Shown one piece after another: positions 7,106 to 12,828 of a stretch of DNA of 12,828 nucleotides. Positions within the stretch are counted from its first letter, which is position 1, and the number at the start of each line of letters is the position of its first letter. The stretch lies in the NCBI GenBank assembly GCA_017442765.1, contig JAFRZC010000070.1:1-12828 (forward strand), written 5' to 3'. Source of the DNA: Prevotella sp. Its GTDB lineage: Bacteria; Bacteroidota; Bacteroidia; Bacteroidales; Bacteroidaceae. The notes beneath the pieces are model-generated. The model had not been told where the DNA came from. It ran no database searches and saw only the letters and a list, made by a program, of their open reading frames with translations. The translations under genes and the position numbers were made by a program.

Positions 7106-7941
7106 TTTTCTTTTCCTCTTTTGTATTTGCTGACAGCGTCTAACAGGATGGTTGAGGCCTCTTCCATTTCAGTCGTCAACCGGTCAACTTTTGTCAGGAC
7201 GTAGTTGTAGAAAAGTTGCAGGATGAGCGCAACAATAATTCCAAAAATAGTGGTAATGAGTGCTACTTTCATACCCGATGCTACAATGGTAGGACTGATA
7301 TCTCCGGCATTTTGTATTTGGTCGAAGGCCATTACCATGCCGATGACAGTTCCAAGGAATCCGAGCGAGGGAGCCATTACAATGAACAGTTTGATCCATG
7401 AACAGCCTTTCTCGAGATTGTCGGCTTGCACGCTTCCGTATGAAGATATGGCTCGCTCGATGTCGACAATGGTATCGTCGATGCGTAAGAGCCCCTGCTG
7501 ACAAATTGCCGCCACAGGGCCACGGGTCTCATGGCAAAGTGTTTTTGCGCCGTTGATGTCGCCTTCCCCGATTTTTCCACAAAGGTTGTTCATAAAGTCG
7601 CGGTTGTTGATTTCCGACAGGCTCAGGTATATGATGCGCTCGATGCAGAAGGTAAGGCCGATGATGAGTGCCAGTGCCACCAATGACATAAAGCCGGCAT
7701 TGCCCTCTATGAACTTTTCTTTCAGTACTTTATGCAGCCCCGTTGTATCGCCATCATCAGCAGTCAAGGCTGTTTCCGACAGGCTGTCGGTCGCAAGGTC
7801 TAAAGCCGTGTCTATGCTGTCGGTGGTTTCAATTGTAGCTGTAGTGTCGTTAGGTGCAATTGTTTTTTGTACTGTACTGGACACAAAGGCTCCAAGTAAG
7901 AAAACGGTGAGAAATAAAAAGGTGACAGATGCTCTTTTCAT
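7102..7941 (-). CDS. exbB: ExbB/TolQ/MotA-family proton channel protein with N-terminal extension
   Basis: The 279-residue inner-membrane protein of the TonB energising motor has the MotA/TolQ/ExbB core: a transmembrane helix at about 85-105, a cytoplasmic domain (about 106-182), and the paired helices at 183-208 and 225-248 with the signature PSLGFLGTVIGMVMAF (191-206) and SGMKVALITTIFGI. In front of the core is an extra hydrophobic segment (5-22) and a Thr/Asp/Ser-rich linker (about 31-68), so the protein has an added N-terminal membrane anchor or signal peptide compared with E. coli ExbB. Such extensions occur in Bacteroidota. The ATG at 7941 is chosen over a TTG at 7947. It is the first gene of the operon exbB-unknown-exbD-exbD, downstream of tRNA-Ser and a hairpin-rich repeat. 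No clear promoter was found directly before it. Confidence 0.94.
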   Translation of the reverse strand: MKRASVTFLFLTVFLLGAFVSSTVQKTIAPNDTTATIETTDSIDTALDLATDSLSETALTADDGDTTGLHKVLKEKFIEGNAGFMSLVALALIIGLTFCIERIIYLSLSEINNRDFMNNLCGKIGEGDINGAKTLCHETRGPVAAICQQGLLRIDDTIVDIERAISSYGSVQADNLEKGCSWIKLFIVMAPSLGFLGTVIGMVMAFDQIQNAGDISPTIVASGMKVALITTIFGIIVALILQLFYNYVLTKVDRLTTEMEEASTILLDAVSKYKRGKEK

Positions 7942-7970
7942 AATCAAACGGAAATGAGATAATTCATAGG

Positions 7971-8047
7971 AAAGGGGACTTTGTCCCTTTGGCGGTTTGA
8001 ATCCGCCTCTTAGGGATTCGTCCCTTTAGCGGTTTGAATCCACCTCT
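7971..8047 (-). repeat. 37-bp tandem repeat folding into four hairpins, between tRNA-Ser and exbB
   Basis: Two 28-bp blocks (7983-8010 and 8020-8047) are identical at 26 positions and sit 37 bp apart. Each block with its flank forms two hairpins: GGCGG-7 nt-CCGCC (7991-8007) or its variant (8028-8044), and GGGAC-TTT-GTCCC (7975-7987) or AGGGA-TTCG-TCCCT (8012-8025). In the variant copy both substitutions turn Watson-Crick pairs into G-U pairs only if the minus strand is transcribed. It begins immediately after the tRNA 3' end, so it could act as a tRNA terminator or processing signal, or as leader structure for exbB. No T-run follows. Confidence 0.7.
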
Positions 8048-8048
8048 G

Positions 8049-8136
8049 CGGAGAGAACAGGATTCGAACCTGCGAACCGGTTTCGCCGGTTACACGCTTT
8101 CCAGGCGTGCCTCTTCAACCACTCGAGCACCTCTCC
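8049..8136 (-). tRNA. tRNA-Ser (anticodon GGA)
   Basis: The 88-nt gene folds as a type II tRNA. Its acceptor stem is GGAGAGG/TCTCTCC with one G-T wobble and G as the discriminator base, as is usual for serine. The anticodon stem is CACGC/GCGTG with loop CTGGAAA (anticodon GGA, reading UCC and UCU). A long variable arm, AACCGG-CGAA-ACCGGTT, and a T arm with TTCGAAT follow. CCA is not encoded (G73 is followed by CAG), so a CCA-adding enzyme is required. It lies on the same strand as the tatD gene before it and exbB after it. Confidence 0.97.
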
Positions 8137-8146
8137 TTTATTGGGA

Positions 8147-8178
8147 TGCAGAATGTCGCATGACATGCGTTTTCTGCA
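8147..8178 (-). other. Long hairpin in the tRNA-Ser 5' leader
   Basis: A 7-bp outer stem (TGCAGAA at 8147-8153 with TTCTGCA at 8172-8178) encloses a near-perfect palindrome, CGCATG-A-CATGCG (8157-8169), with a 3/2-nt internal loop. It would occupy almost the entire precursor leader between the predicted transcription start and the mature tRNA 5' end. It may affect processing, or the palindrome may be a protein-binding site. The sequence cannot separate these. Confidence 0.5.
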
Positions 8179-8187
8179 AACCGGGTG

Positions 8188-8220
8188 CAAATTTATAGTT
8201 TTTCTGTCGAATAGCCTAAA
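8188..8220 (-). promoter_or_regulatory. Predicted tRNA-Ser promoter
   Basis: On the minus strand TTTA (8220-8217), a 21-bp spacer and TAAATTTG (8195-8188) match the Bacteroidota promoter, with the -7 box exact and three of four bases in the -33 box. Transcription would start near 8181-8184, leaving about 45 nt of precursor before the tRNA. Confidence 0.6.
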
Positions 8221-8261
8221 AAACATTGTTAAAAAGAGTGAACATCTTAATAAAGCAATGT
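8217..8261 (-). terminator. Possible terminator after tatD
   Basis: On the minus strand ACATTG (8261-8256) pairs with CAATGT (8228-8223), with an inner TTAA/TTAA pair possible, and is followed by six T residues (8223-8218). It lies directly after tatD and overlaps the -33 region of the predicted tRNA promoter. The loop is long, so termination strength is uncertain. Confidence 0.35.
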
Positions 8262-8272
8262 GGGGGCTTCAA

Positions 8273-9061
8273 CTATGAGATGTCGAAGATGCGTCTGACG
8301 TTTTCGTTTGTTTGCCGTTCCACTTCTTCGGGGCTAGTGCCGTAGGCTTCGGCAAGTAGTTGGAGCACGTGGGTTACGAAGGCCGGCTCGTTGCGTTTGC
8401 CGCGCATGGGTACGGGAGCCATATAGGGGCTGTCGGTCTCAAGAACGATGCGGGAGAGAGGAACATTGGCGGGCAATACCTCTGGCAGATGACTCTTTTT
8501 GAAGGTGAGCACTCCCCCGATGCCGAGGGCGAAGTGCTCGAAAGCAAGCAATTCTTGAGCTTCAATGGCGTTGCCTGTGAAGCAATGGAATACACCGCCA
8601 GGCAGCTCGTGCTCGTATTTCCGTAGCAGTTTTACCATTTCGTTTTGTGCTTTCCGGCAGTGAATCATCAGAGGCAGACGAGTCTCTATTGACCATTTCA
8701 CTTGTTCCTCAAAGGCTTCAAGCTGCTCTTGCTCAAACTCGCGGCTCCAGTAAAAGTCGAGTCCCACTTCGCCGATGGCAATGATATGGCTTTCCATCTG
8801 GTCAGAGGGGTGGGATAGAACCTTGCGGATAGACTCAAGCTGAGCCTTGTAGTCGATCTTGACTTCTTCAGGGTGGAGGCCAATCATCGGGTAGAGATAA
8901 CCGGCATGGCGGGCGCAGATGTCGATGATTGCCTTTGATGTTTGCAAATCGATGGCAGGCAGAAAGATTTTCTCGACGTGGGCATTGCGGGCACGTGCGA
9001 TGGTCTCGTCGAGATCTTTGCGGAAATCCTCGCTGTCGAGGTGGGCGTGGGTGTCAATCAT
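8273..9061 (-). CDS. TatD-family metal-dependent hydrolase (DNase)
   Basis: The 262-residue cytoplasmic TIM-barrel hydrolase of the TatD/YcfH family has every expected metal ligand: His5 and His7 (MIDTHAHLD), Glu98 (GEVGLDFYW), His134 (PLMIHCRKA), His159 (GVFHCFTG) and Asp210 (VLETDSPYMAP). TatD enzymes are 3'-5' exonucleases or AP-endonuclease-like nucleases linked to DNA repair. The exact substrate of this member (TatD, YcfH or YjjV type) cannot be told from motifs. The ATG at 9061 shares one base with the stop codon of the prenyl-synthase gene (TGATG), so it is translated from the tonB-prenyl synthase-tatD operon. Confidence 0.95.
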   Translation of the reverse strand: MIDTHAHLDSEDFRKDLDETIARARNAHVEKIFLPAIDLQTSKAIIDICARHAGYLYPMIGLHPEEVKIDYKAQLESIRKVLSHPSDQMESHIIAIGEVGLDFYWSREFEQEQLEAFEEQVKWSIETRLPLMIHCRKAQNEMVKLLRKYEHELPGGVFHCFTGNAIEAQELLAFEHFALGIGGVLTFKKSHLPEVLPANVPLSRIVLETDSPYMAPVPMRGKRNEPAFVTHVLQLLAEAYGTSPEEVERQTNENVRRIFDIS

Positions 9062-10035
9062 CAGTATTGTCGGTTCATCATGTTTGAGGCGTAGCGGCGC
9101 AGTTCTTCTTTCCGGTAATCGTCAACTTTCAGCTTTTCCAGATATTGGCGACTTTGTTCGAAGTAGTAGGCGATTTTCTTTTGTGCTATCGTGTCGATGC
9201 CTATTTCGTTATATATTTTCGTGACCGCCTCGACTTTCTCGTCGGGGTCGAAGTCGCCGACAGTTGTCCAGTGCAACAGGTCTTCTCTTTGCAGCTTGTC
9301 GGCTCGGTTCATCGCATTGATGAGCATGTAAGTTTTCTTGTTGGAGACGATGTCGCCGCCGATGGCTTTGCCGAACACCTTGGGGTCGCCATATACATCA
9401 AGGAAATCATCTTGCAGTTGGAACGCGAGCCCAATCTGTTCACCGAATTGGTATAATGTTTGCGCGTCGGCTTCGGGCGCGTCGGCAAGGATGGCACCTG
9501 TCTTGAGGGCGCAGGCGAGCAGCACGCTGGTTTTCAGGCGTATCATCTCAATATACTCGTCCTCGCCGACGTCGTTGCGACACTCAAAATCCATGTCGTA
9601 TTGCTGTCCTTCGCCTATTTCGAGCGCAGTTTCTGTAAAGAGTTCGAGCACGGGCTTGAGCTTGTCGGGATTGCACTGGGTCATCTGTTGGTAGGCGAGC
9701 ACGAGCATTGAGTCGCCGGAGAGGATGGCGGTGTTTGCATCCCATTTCTTGTGTACGGTCAGATGGCCGCGTCGCAGCGAGGCGTTGTCCATGAGGTCGT
9801 CGTGGAGCAGGGTGTAGTTGTGGTAGGTCTCCAGTCCGCAGGCTACGGGCAGGATGCTCTCAGCGTCGTCTTTATAGAGATTATATGCGAGCATCATAAG
9901 TACTGGCCTGATGCGTTTCCCGCCGATGGAGAGCACATAGCGGATGGGCTCGTAGAGCGACCCGGGCTGACGGTCGTGTGCCAGCGTACCGAGATAACTG
10001 TTGATTTGTCTTAAAATTTCGTCTGAAGTGTACAT
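9061..10035 (-). CDS. Polyprenyl diphosphate synthase (trans type, probably short-chain)
   Basis: Condenses isopentenyl diphosphate with an allylic diphosphate to extend isoprenoid chains in the cytoplasm. The 324-residue protein shows the trans-prenyltransferase motifs: GGKRIRPVL (38-46), the first Asp-rich motif DDLMD (79-83) followed by NASLRRG, KTS (168-170), and the second motif DDFLD (209-213) with GDPKVFGKAIGGDI and K-T-Y after it. The first motif is DDxxD without the two-residue insertion usual for E. coli IspA, and Tyr74 lies five residues before it. That position, when aromatic, usually limits products to C15-C20, so a farnesyl or geranylgeranyl product is likely (inference from known chain-length rules). 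It begins 13 bp after tonB and overlaps tatD by 1 nt. Confidence 0.94.
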   Translation of the reverse strand: MYTSDEILRQINSYLGTLAHDRQPGSLYEPIRYVLSIGGKRIRPVLMMLAYNLYKDDAESILPVACGLETYHNYTLLHDDLMDNASLRRGHLTVHKKWDANTAILSGDSMLVLAYQQMTQCNPDKLKPVLELFTETALEIGEGQQYDMDFECRNDVGEDEYIEMIRLKTSVLLACALKTGAILADAPEADAQTLYQFGEQIGLAFQLQDDFLDVYGDPKVFGKAIGGDIVSNKKTYMLINAMNRADKLQREDLLHWTTVGDFDPDEKVEAVTKIYNEIGIDTIAQKKIAYYFEQSRQYLEKLKVDDYRKEELRRYASNMMNRQY

Positions 10036-10048
10036 GACTTTTCTTAAT

Positions 10049-10741
10049 CTATAGTTTGAACTCGATGGGGATGGCCATGAGCGTGCGGCAGGGCTGCCCC
10101 TTGTCGATGCCCGGTTTCCATTTCGGCATCATGCGAGCCACGCGCATGGCCTCCTGGTCGAACAGCAGACCGCCCGATTTTGAGATTTTGACATTTGAGA
10201 GTGTGCCGTCTTTATTGACGATGAAGGTGACAACCACTAACCCCTCAATCTTCTGCTTCTGGGCTGTGGGTGGATATTTCAGGTTCTGCGTGAGCCATTG
10301 CATGAAGGCCGGCCATCCGCCCGGATACTCAGGCAGTTGCTGTACGATGCGTAGGGGGAGGATGTTGTCGTTCTGATCTACGACAACGGGTGCGAGGGGC
10401 TCAGCACTCACCTCTTTTGCCTTACCTCCATCCTCCAAGTCGGTTTCTCCCACGATGCGCATGTCGTCGATTTTGTTTTGCTTCGCCAGTGCGTCGGCCT
10501 CCTTTTCCTCTACGACGTTTATTTTCGGTGTGATGTTGGTTTGCTGTTCTGGTTGTTGAGCGGCCTCCATGTCGGCATGACTGACGGCAGGGAGCAGCTC
10601 CATGTCTTGCCCCAACTCGTCGATGAATGCAGCATCGCCGACCTCGGGGCGGCTGTTCCTGTTGTATTCCAAGCCGACGAAGAGCGTTGCCAGCGCAAAG
10701 ACAGCTCCCAAGTGAAAACCAAATGTTTTTCTCGTTTCCAA
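10049..10741 (-). CDS. tonB: TonB-family energy transducer, TTG start
   Basis: Transmits energy from the ExbB-ExbD motor to TonB-dependent outer-membrane transporters. The 230-residue protein has a short N-terminal anchor (about residues 9-24, after basic ETRK), a periplasmic linker (about 25-135) that is acidic and Gln-rich with few prolines, and a C-terminal TonB domain (about 137-230). The domain has the Bacteroidota features YPGGWPAFMQWLTQNLKYP, GLVVVTFIVNKDGTLSNVKISKSGG, FDQEAMRVARMMPKWKPG and a final IPIEFKL. No in-frame ATG exists before Met47, and an in-frame TAA lies 27-24 bp upstream of the TTG at 10741. That TTG is therefore the likeliest start, with an ATT at 10744 as an alternative. 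It heads the tonB-prenyl synthase-tatD operon and is divergent from porQ. Confidence 0.93.
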   Translation of the reverse strand: METRKTFGFHLGAVFALATLFVGLEYNRNSRPEVGDAAFIDELGQDMELLPAVSHADMEAAQQPEQQTNITPKINVVEEKEADALAKQNKIDDMRIVGETDLEDGGKAKEVSAEPLAPVVVDQNDNILPLRIVQQLPEYPGGWPAFMQWLTQNLKYPPTAQKQKIEGLVVVTFIVNKDGTLSNVKISKSGGLLFDQEAMRVARMMPKWKPGIDKGQPCRTLMAIPIEFKL

Positions 10742-10784
10742 AATAAAATGGTCTTTTTTCCGTTATTATGAAGAAACTCGCCTG

Positions 10785-10815
10785 CAAAGGTACGAATAAA
10801 TTTACAATTTAAAAA
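10785..10815 (-). promoter_or_regulatory. Predicted tonB-operon promoter
   Basis: On the minus strand TTTT (10815-10812), a 19-bp spacer and TACCTTTG (10792-10785) match the Bacteroidota consensus, exact in the -7 box. Transcription near 10780 would give a leader of roughly 38 nt with no ATG in it, consistent with the TTG start of tonB. Confidence 0.6.
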
Positions 10816-10821
10816 TTTACA

Positions 10822-11784
10822 ATGTACAAATTAGGGTCAAATTATAAATTATTTTTATCGTTCATGCTGTCGCTCATTCCGGCAGTGCTATGGTCGCAGG
10901 AGAGCCAGACGGTCTATAATTTCCTGCGCCTGCCCGTGAGCGCCCATGCCGCGGCCCTCGGCGGTGAGAACATCACCATCGTCGAGGACGATGCCTCGCT
11001 TATCTTCAGCAATCCCGCCCTGCTCTCGTCGGTCAGCGACAAAACCATTGGCCTGAACTACATGAACTACATGTCGGGTGCGCAGACGGCCAGCGCTTCG
11101 TTCAACCGCATCTTCAAGGAAAAGACCTCGGTGGCGGTCACAGCGCAATACATGAACTACGGCAAGATGAAAGAGGTCGATGAGAACAATATCCAGACAG
11201 GGGAGTTCTCGGCCAAGGACATCTCCTTCGCCGGCTACCTGTCTTACATGCTCGGCAAACGCATCGCCGGAGGTATCACGACAAAGCTCATCGCCTCCTA
11301 CCTCGGCGACTACAACAGCATTGGCTTCGGAGTAGATTTGGGACTGAACTACTACGACCCCGACCACGACCTCTCGTTCTCCATAGCCGCCAAGAACCTC
11401 GGCGGACAGCTCAAGGCTTATAACGACCACTACGAACACATGCCCATCGACCTGCAGGTGGGAGCCAGCAAGACGTTTCGCGCCTTTTCCGTCCGCCTCT
11501 CCGCCACCCTCGTCGATTTGAACCACGGGGGCTACACGTTTGTCAATCATCTTGTCGTCGGAGCCGACTTCAATCTCTCGCAGACCATCTGGATAGGCGC
11601 AGGCTACAACTTCCGCCGAGCCCGTGAGATGCGCATCACCGACGACGAGGACGAGAGCAGCCACATGGCAGGCCTGACGCTTGGCGCGGGTCTCAACCTT
11701 GAGCGGTTCAAGCTCAATCTCGCCTACGGCAAATACCACGTGTCGTCCAACTCCATTCTTCTTAACCTCGCCTATACACTATGA
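10822..11784 (+). CDS. porQ: PorQ-family type IX secretion outer-membrane protein
   Basis: The 320-residue protein has a signal peptide (about 1-25, hydrophobic core [15 protein letters not shown], probable cleavage before or after SQ) and a long beta-rich body of alternating aromatic and glycine strands ending in LLNLAYTL, typical of an outer-membrane barrel of the PorV/PorQ (FadL-like) group. The opening of the mature part, [22 protein letters not shown], and [11 protein letters not shown] are family hallmarks. In Porphyromonas gingivalis PorQ belongs to the surface attachment complex with PorU, PorV and PorZ, which releases T9SS cargo and anchors it to A-LPS. That role here is by homology. 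The stop overlaps cmk by 4 nt (ATGA). The start lies in a TTTACAAT-rich stretch. A later ATG at 10864 would destroy the signal peptide, so 10822 is preferred. Confidence 0.9.
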   Translation: MYKLGSNYKLFLSFMLSLIPAVLWSQESQTVYNFLRLPVSAHAAALGGENITIVEDDASLIFSNPALLSSVSDKTIGLNYMNYMSGAQTASASFNRIFKEKTSVAVTAQYMNYGKMKEVDENNIQTGEFSAKDISFAGYLSYMLGKRIAGGITTKLIASYLGDYNSIGFGVDLGLNYYDPDHDLSFSIAAKNLGGQLKAYNDHYEHMPIDLQVGASKTFRAFSVRLSATLVDLNHGGYTFVNHLVVGADFNLSQTIWIGAGYNFRRAREMRITDDEDESSHMAGLTLGAGLNLERFKLNLAYGKYHVSSNSILLNLAYTL

Positions 11785-12470
11785 AGAAAATCTCCATTGC
11801 CATCGACGGCCATTCCTCATGCGGTAAGAGCACCATGGCCAAAGACCTTGCTCGTCGCATCGGCTACGTCTATGTCGATACAGGTGCCATGTATCGTGCC
11901 GTAGCCCTCTATGCCCTCAGGCATGGAATTATCCAAGCCGACGGCATCATCCTCGGGCAACAACTGCAGGATAGTCTGCCCGATATTCACATCGAACTCC
12001 GCCTCAATCCCGATACGGGGCGTCCCGAAACATGGCTCAATGGTGAGCTTGTGGAGCGCGACATCCGCACTATCGAAGTATCCAACCATGTCTCGCCTGT
12101 CGCCGCCCTGCCCTTTGTGCGCACCGCCCTCGTCGCCATGCAGCGGCAAATGGGGCAGAAGGGGGGCATCGTCATGGACGGGCGCGATATTGGCACCGTC
12201 GTCCTGCCCCATGCCGAGCTCAAAGTCTTTGTCACCGCCTCCGCCCAAGTGCGTGCCGAGCGGCGTTACCGCGAGTTGCAAGAGAAAGGTATGTCTGCCG
12301 ACTTCGACGAGATCCTGCGCAATGTTGAGGAGCGCGACTACATCGACACCCACCGTGCCATAGGACCTCTCCGCCAGGCTCCCGATGCCCTGCTGCTCGA
12401 CAACTCTAATATGACTATCGAGGAGCAGAACGACTGGCTTTACCGCCAGTACCTCCGCGCAGCAGAGTAA
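11781..12470 (+). CDS. cmk: (d)CMP kinase (cytidylate kinase)
   Basis: Phosphorylates CMP and dCMP with ATP in the cytoplasm, recycling pyrimidine nucleotides. The 229-residue protein has the P-loop GHSSCGKS (10-17), the CMP-binding phrase [11 protein letters not shown] (33-43), [11 protein letters not shown] (133-143, Arg136 and Asp137) and the late [23 protein letters not shown] (185-207). Length and motif order match bacterial Cmk. It starts within the porQ stop codon (ATGA overlap), so the two are translationally coupled. The same porQ-cmk neighbourhood is, as I recall, found in other Bacteroidales such as P. gingivalis, which supports both names. The codons here and in porQ look richer in G and C than in the exb genes. 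Confidence 0.97.
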   Translation: MKKISIAIDGHSSCGKSTMAKDLARRIGYVYVDTGAMYRAVALYALRHGIIQADGIILGQQLQDSLPDIHIELRLNPDTGRPETWLNGELVERDIRTIEVSNHVSPVAALPFVRTALVAMQRQMGQKGGIVMDGRDIGTVVLPHAELKVFVTASAQVRAERRYRELQEKGMSADFDEILRNVEERDYIDTHRAIGPLRQAPDALLLDNSNMTIEEQNDWLYRQYLRAAE

Positions 12471-12478
12471 CACAGAGT

Positions 12479-12534
12479 GTTTAGCGTTTAGTGTTTAGTG
12501 TTTAGTGTATTTTCACTTATCACTTATCACTTTT
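12479..12534. repeat. Two runs of 7-bp tandem repeats after cmk
   Basis: Four units of GTTTAGY (12479-12506) are followed by three units of CACTTWT (12514-12534) in the 63-bp gap between convergent cmk and the HNH gene. The second run ends at the stop codon of the HNH gene. No terminator hairpin is seen in the gap. The repeats look like slippage-prone intergenic DNA. Any function is unknown. Confidence 0.75.
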
Positions 12535-12828
12535 TATTTCGCCCCTTTCCGTCGGTTGCAGTCGCGGCAGAGCATCTGGCAGTTCTCCTCGACAGTCCGG
12601 CCGCCGTCGCGCCAAGGCGTAATGTGGTCGGCCTCCATCTGTTCCAGTTCGAAGTGTTCTCCGCAAATCTTGCAGATACCTTGTTGCCGTTCATAGGCGG
12701 CCAGTCGGATGTCCTCGGGGAATGTCCGTAGGCCCAGGTCGTGCTCGTCGCGGGTGAAGACATACGAGCAGATGCCCTTTTTGTTCTGCACCTCCGAGTC
12801 GATGACGAGCCGTCCTATCTCCTTGTCC
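12534..12828 (-). CDS. HNH endonuclease C-terminal part (probably a DUF262-HNH protein), 5' end outside window
   Basis: The frame stays open to the window edge, so only the last 97 residues are seen. They contain a complete HNH/zinc module: CKICGEHFELEQMEADHITPW, then GGRTVEENCQMLCRDCNRRKG, with two CxxC pairs that bind zinc, the catalytic His in ADHI and the conserved Asn in EENCQ. The preceding residues (SEVQNKKGICSYVFTRDEHDLGLRTFPEDIRLAAYERQQGIC, in the sequence order seen) resemble from memory the C-terminal part of Bacteroidota proteins that join an N-terminal DUF262 domain to an HNH domain, some of which act in phage defence. The N-terminal part is not in the window, so this is an inference. 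The GTG at 12791 is internal and not the start. The gene converges on cmk. Confidence 0.85.
   Translation of the reverse strand, partial: DKEIGRLVIDSEVQNKKGICSYVFTRDEHDLGLRTFPEDIRLAAYERQQGICKICGEHFELEQMEADHITPWRDGGRTVEENCQMLCRDCNRRKGAK

Noticed and set aside
8026..8226. 66-codon minus-strand open frame with a protein-like translation
   Set aside because: It reads through the tRNA-Ser gene. The GEVLEWLKRHAWK-type translation is a well-known artefact of tRNA-Ser genes.
10797..10804. TAAATTTA as a possible porQ -7 box
   Set aside because: Seven of eight bases of the consensus fit, but no -33 box lies 19-21 bp upstream and the region is AT-rich, so the match is not significant.
10888..11739. 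283-codon open frame antisense to porQ
   Set aside because: Its valine- and glycine-rich composition is the mirror of porQ codons; no domain or start context was seen, whereas porQ has a signal peptide and family motifs.
11817..12473. 218-codon open frame antisense to cmk
   Set aside because: A shadow of GC-rich cmk codons. Cmk motifs on the plus strand are complete.

Overview
The window looks like a chromosomal segment of a Bacteroidales bacterium, most likely Prevotella or a close relative. Four things point there: Bacteroidota-type promoters (a TAnnTTTG -7 box, with a TTTG-like -33 box in most cases), a PorQ-family type IX secretion protein next to cmk, an ExbB-ExbD-ExbD arrangement, and a eukaryote-like (GH13_8 type) glycogen branching enzyme. 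KdsB indicates a Gram-negative cell making Kdo-containing lipopolysaccharide. Nothing in the window is an insertion sequence, phage or CRISPR array.

Layout. Left end (16-4973): kdsB on the minus strand is divergent from a plus-strand cluster of a secreted MORN-repeat protein, glgB (ATGA overlap) and a small polytopic membrane protein resembling the DUF6057 family. The 164-bp gap between the two directions carries one copy of a ~63-bp element exactly where the kdsB leader should be. A second copy (~95% identical) lies inside the 5' end of the MORN gene. Middle (5014-10741): everything is on the minus strand. In transcription order it runs tonB, a polyprenyl diphosphate synthase, tatD, tRNA-Ser(GGA), exbB, an unknown four-helix membrane protein, two exbD genes, and separately an Lrp/AsnC regulator. 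Most junctions overlap by 1-4 nt, so the genes form two tightly coupled operons that flank a tRNA gene and a set of tandem hairpins. Together tonB, exbB and the exbD pair supply the whole energy-transduction apparatus for TonB-dependent outer-membrane transport. Right end (10822-12828): divergent from tonB are porQ and cmk (ATGA overlap). They converge on the C-terminal end of an HNH-nuclease protein, probably of the DUF262-HNH kind, cut by the window edge.

Most of the window is housekeeping. The less ordinary parts are non-coding: the duplicated 63-bp leader element, the four-hairpin repeat between tRNA-Ser and exbB whose wobble pairs fit only minus-strand RNA, a long hairpin at the start of the tRNA precursor, and 7-bp tandem repeats at gene junctions. 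The start of the MORN gene (promoter overlapping the ATG) and the TTG start of tonB also deserve a look. I did not find a convincing new multi-gene system. No protein-free stretch exceeds 300 bp.
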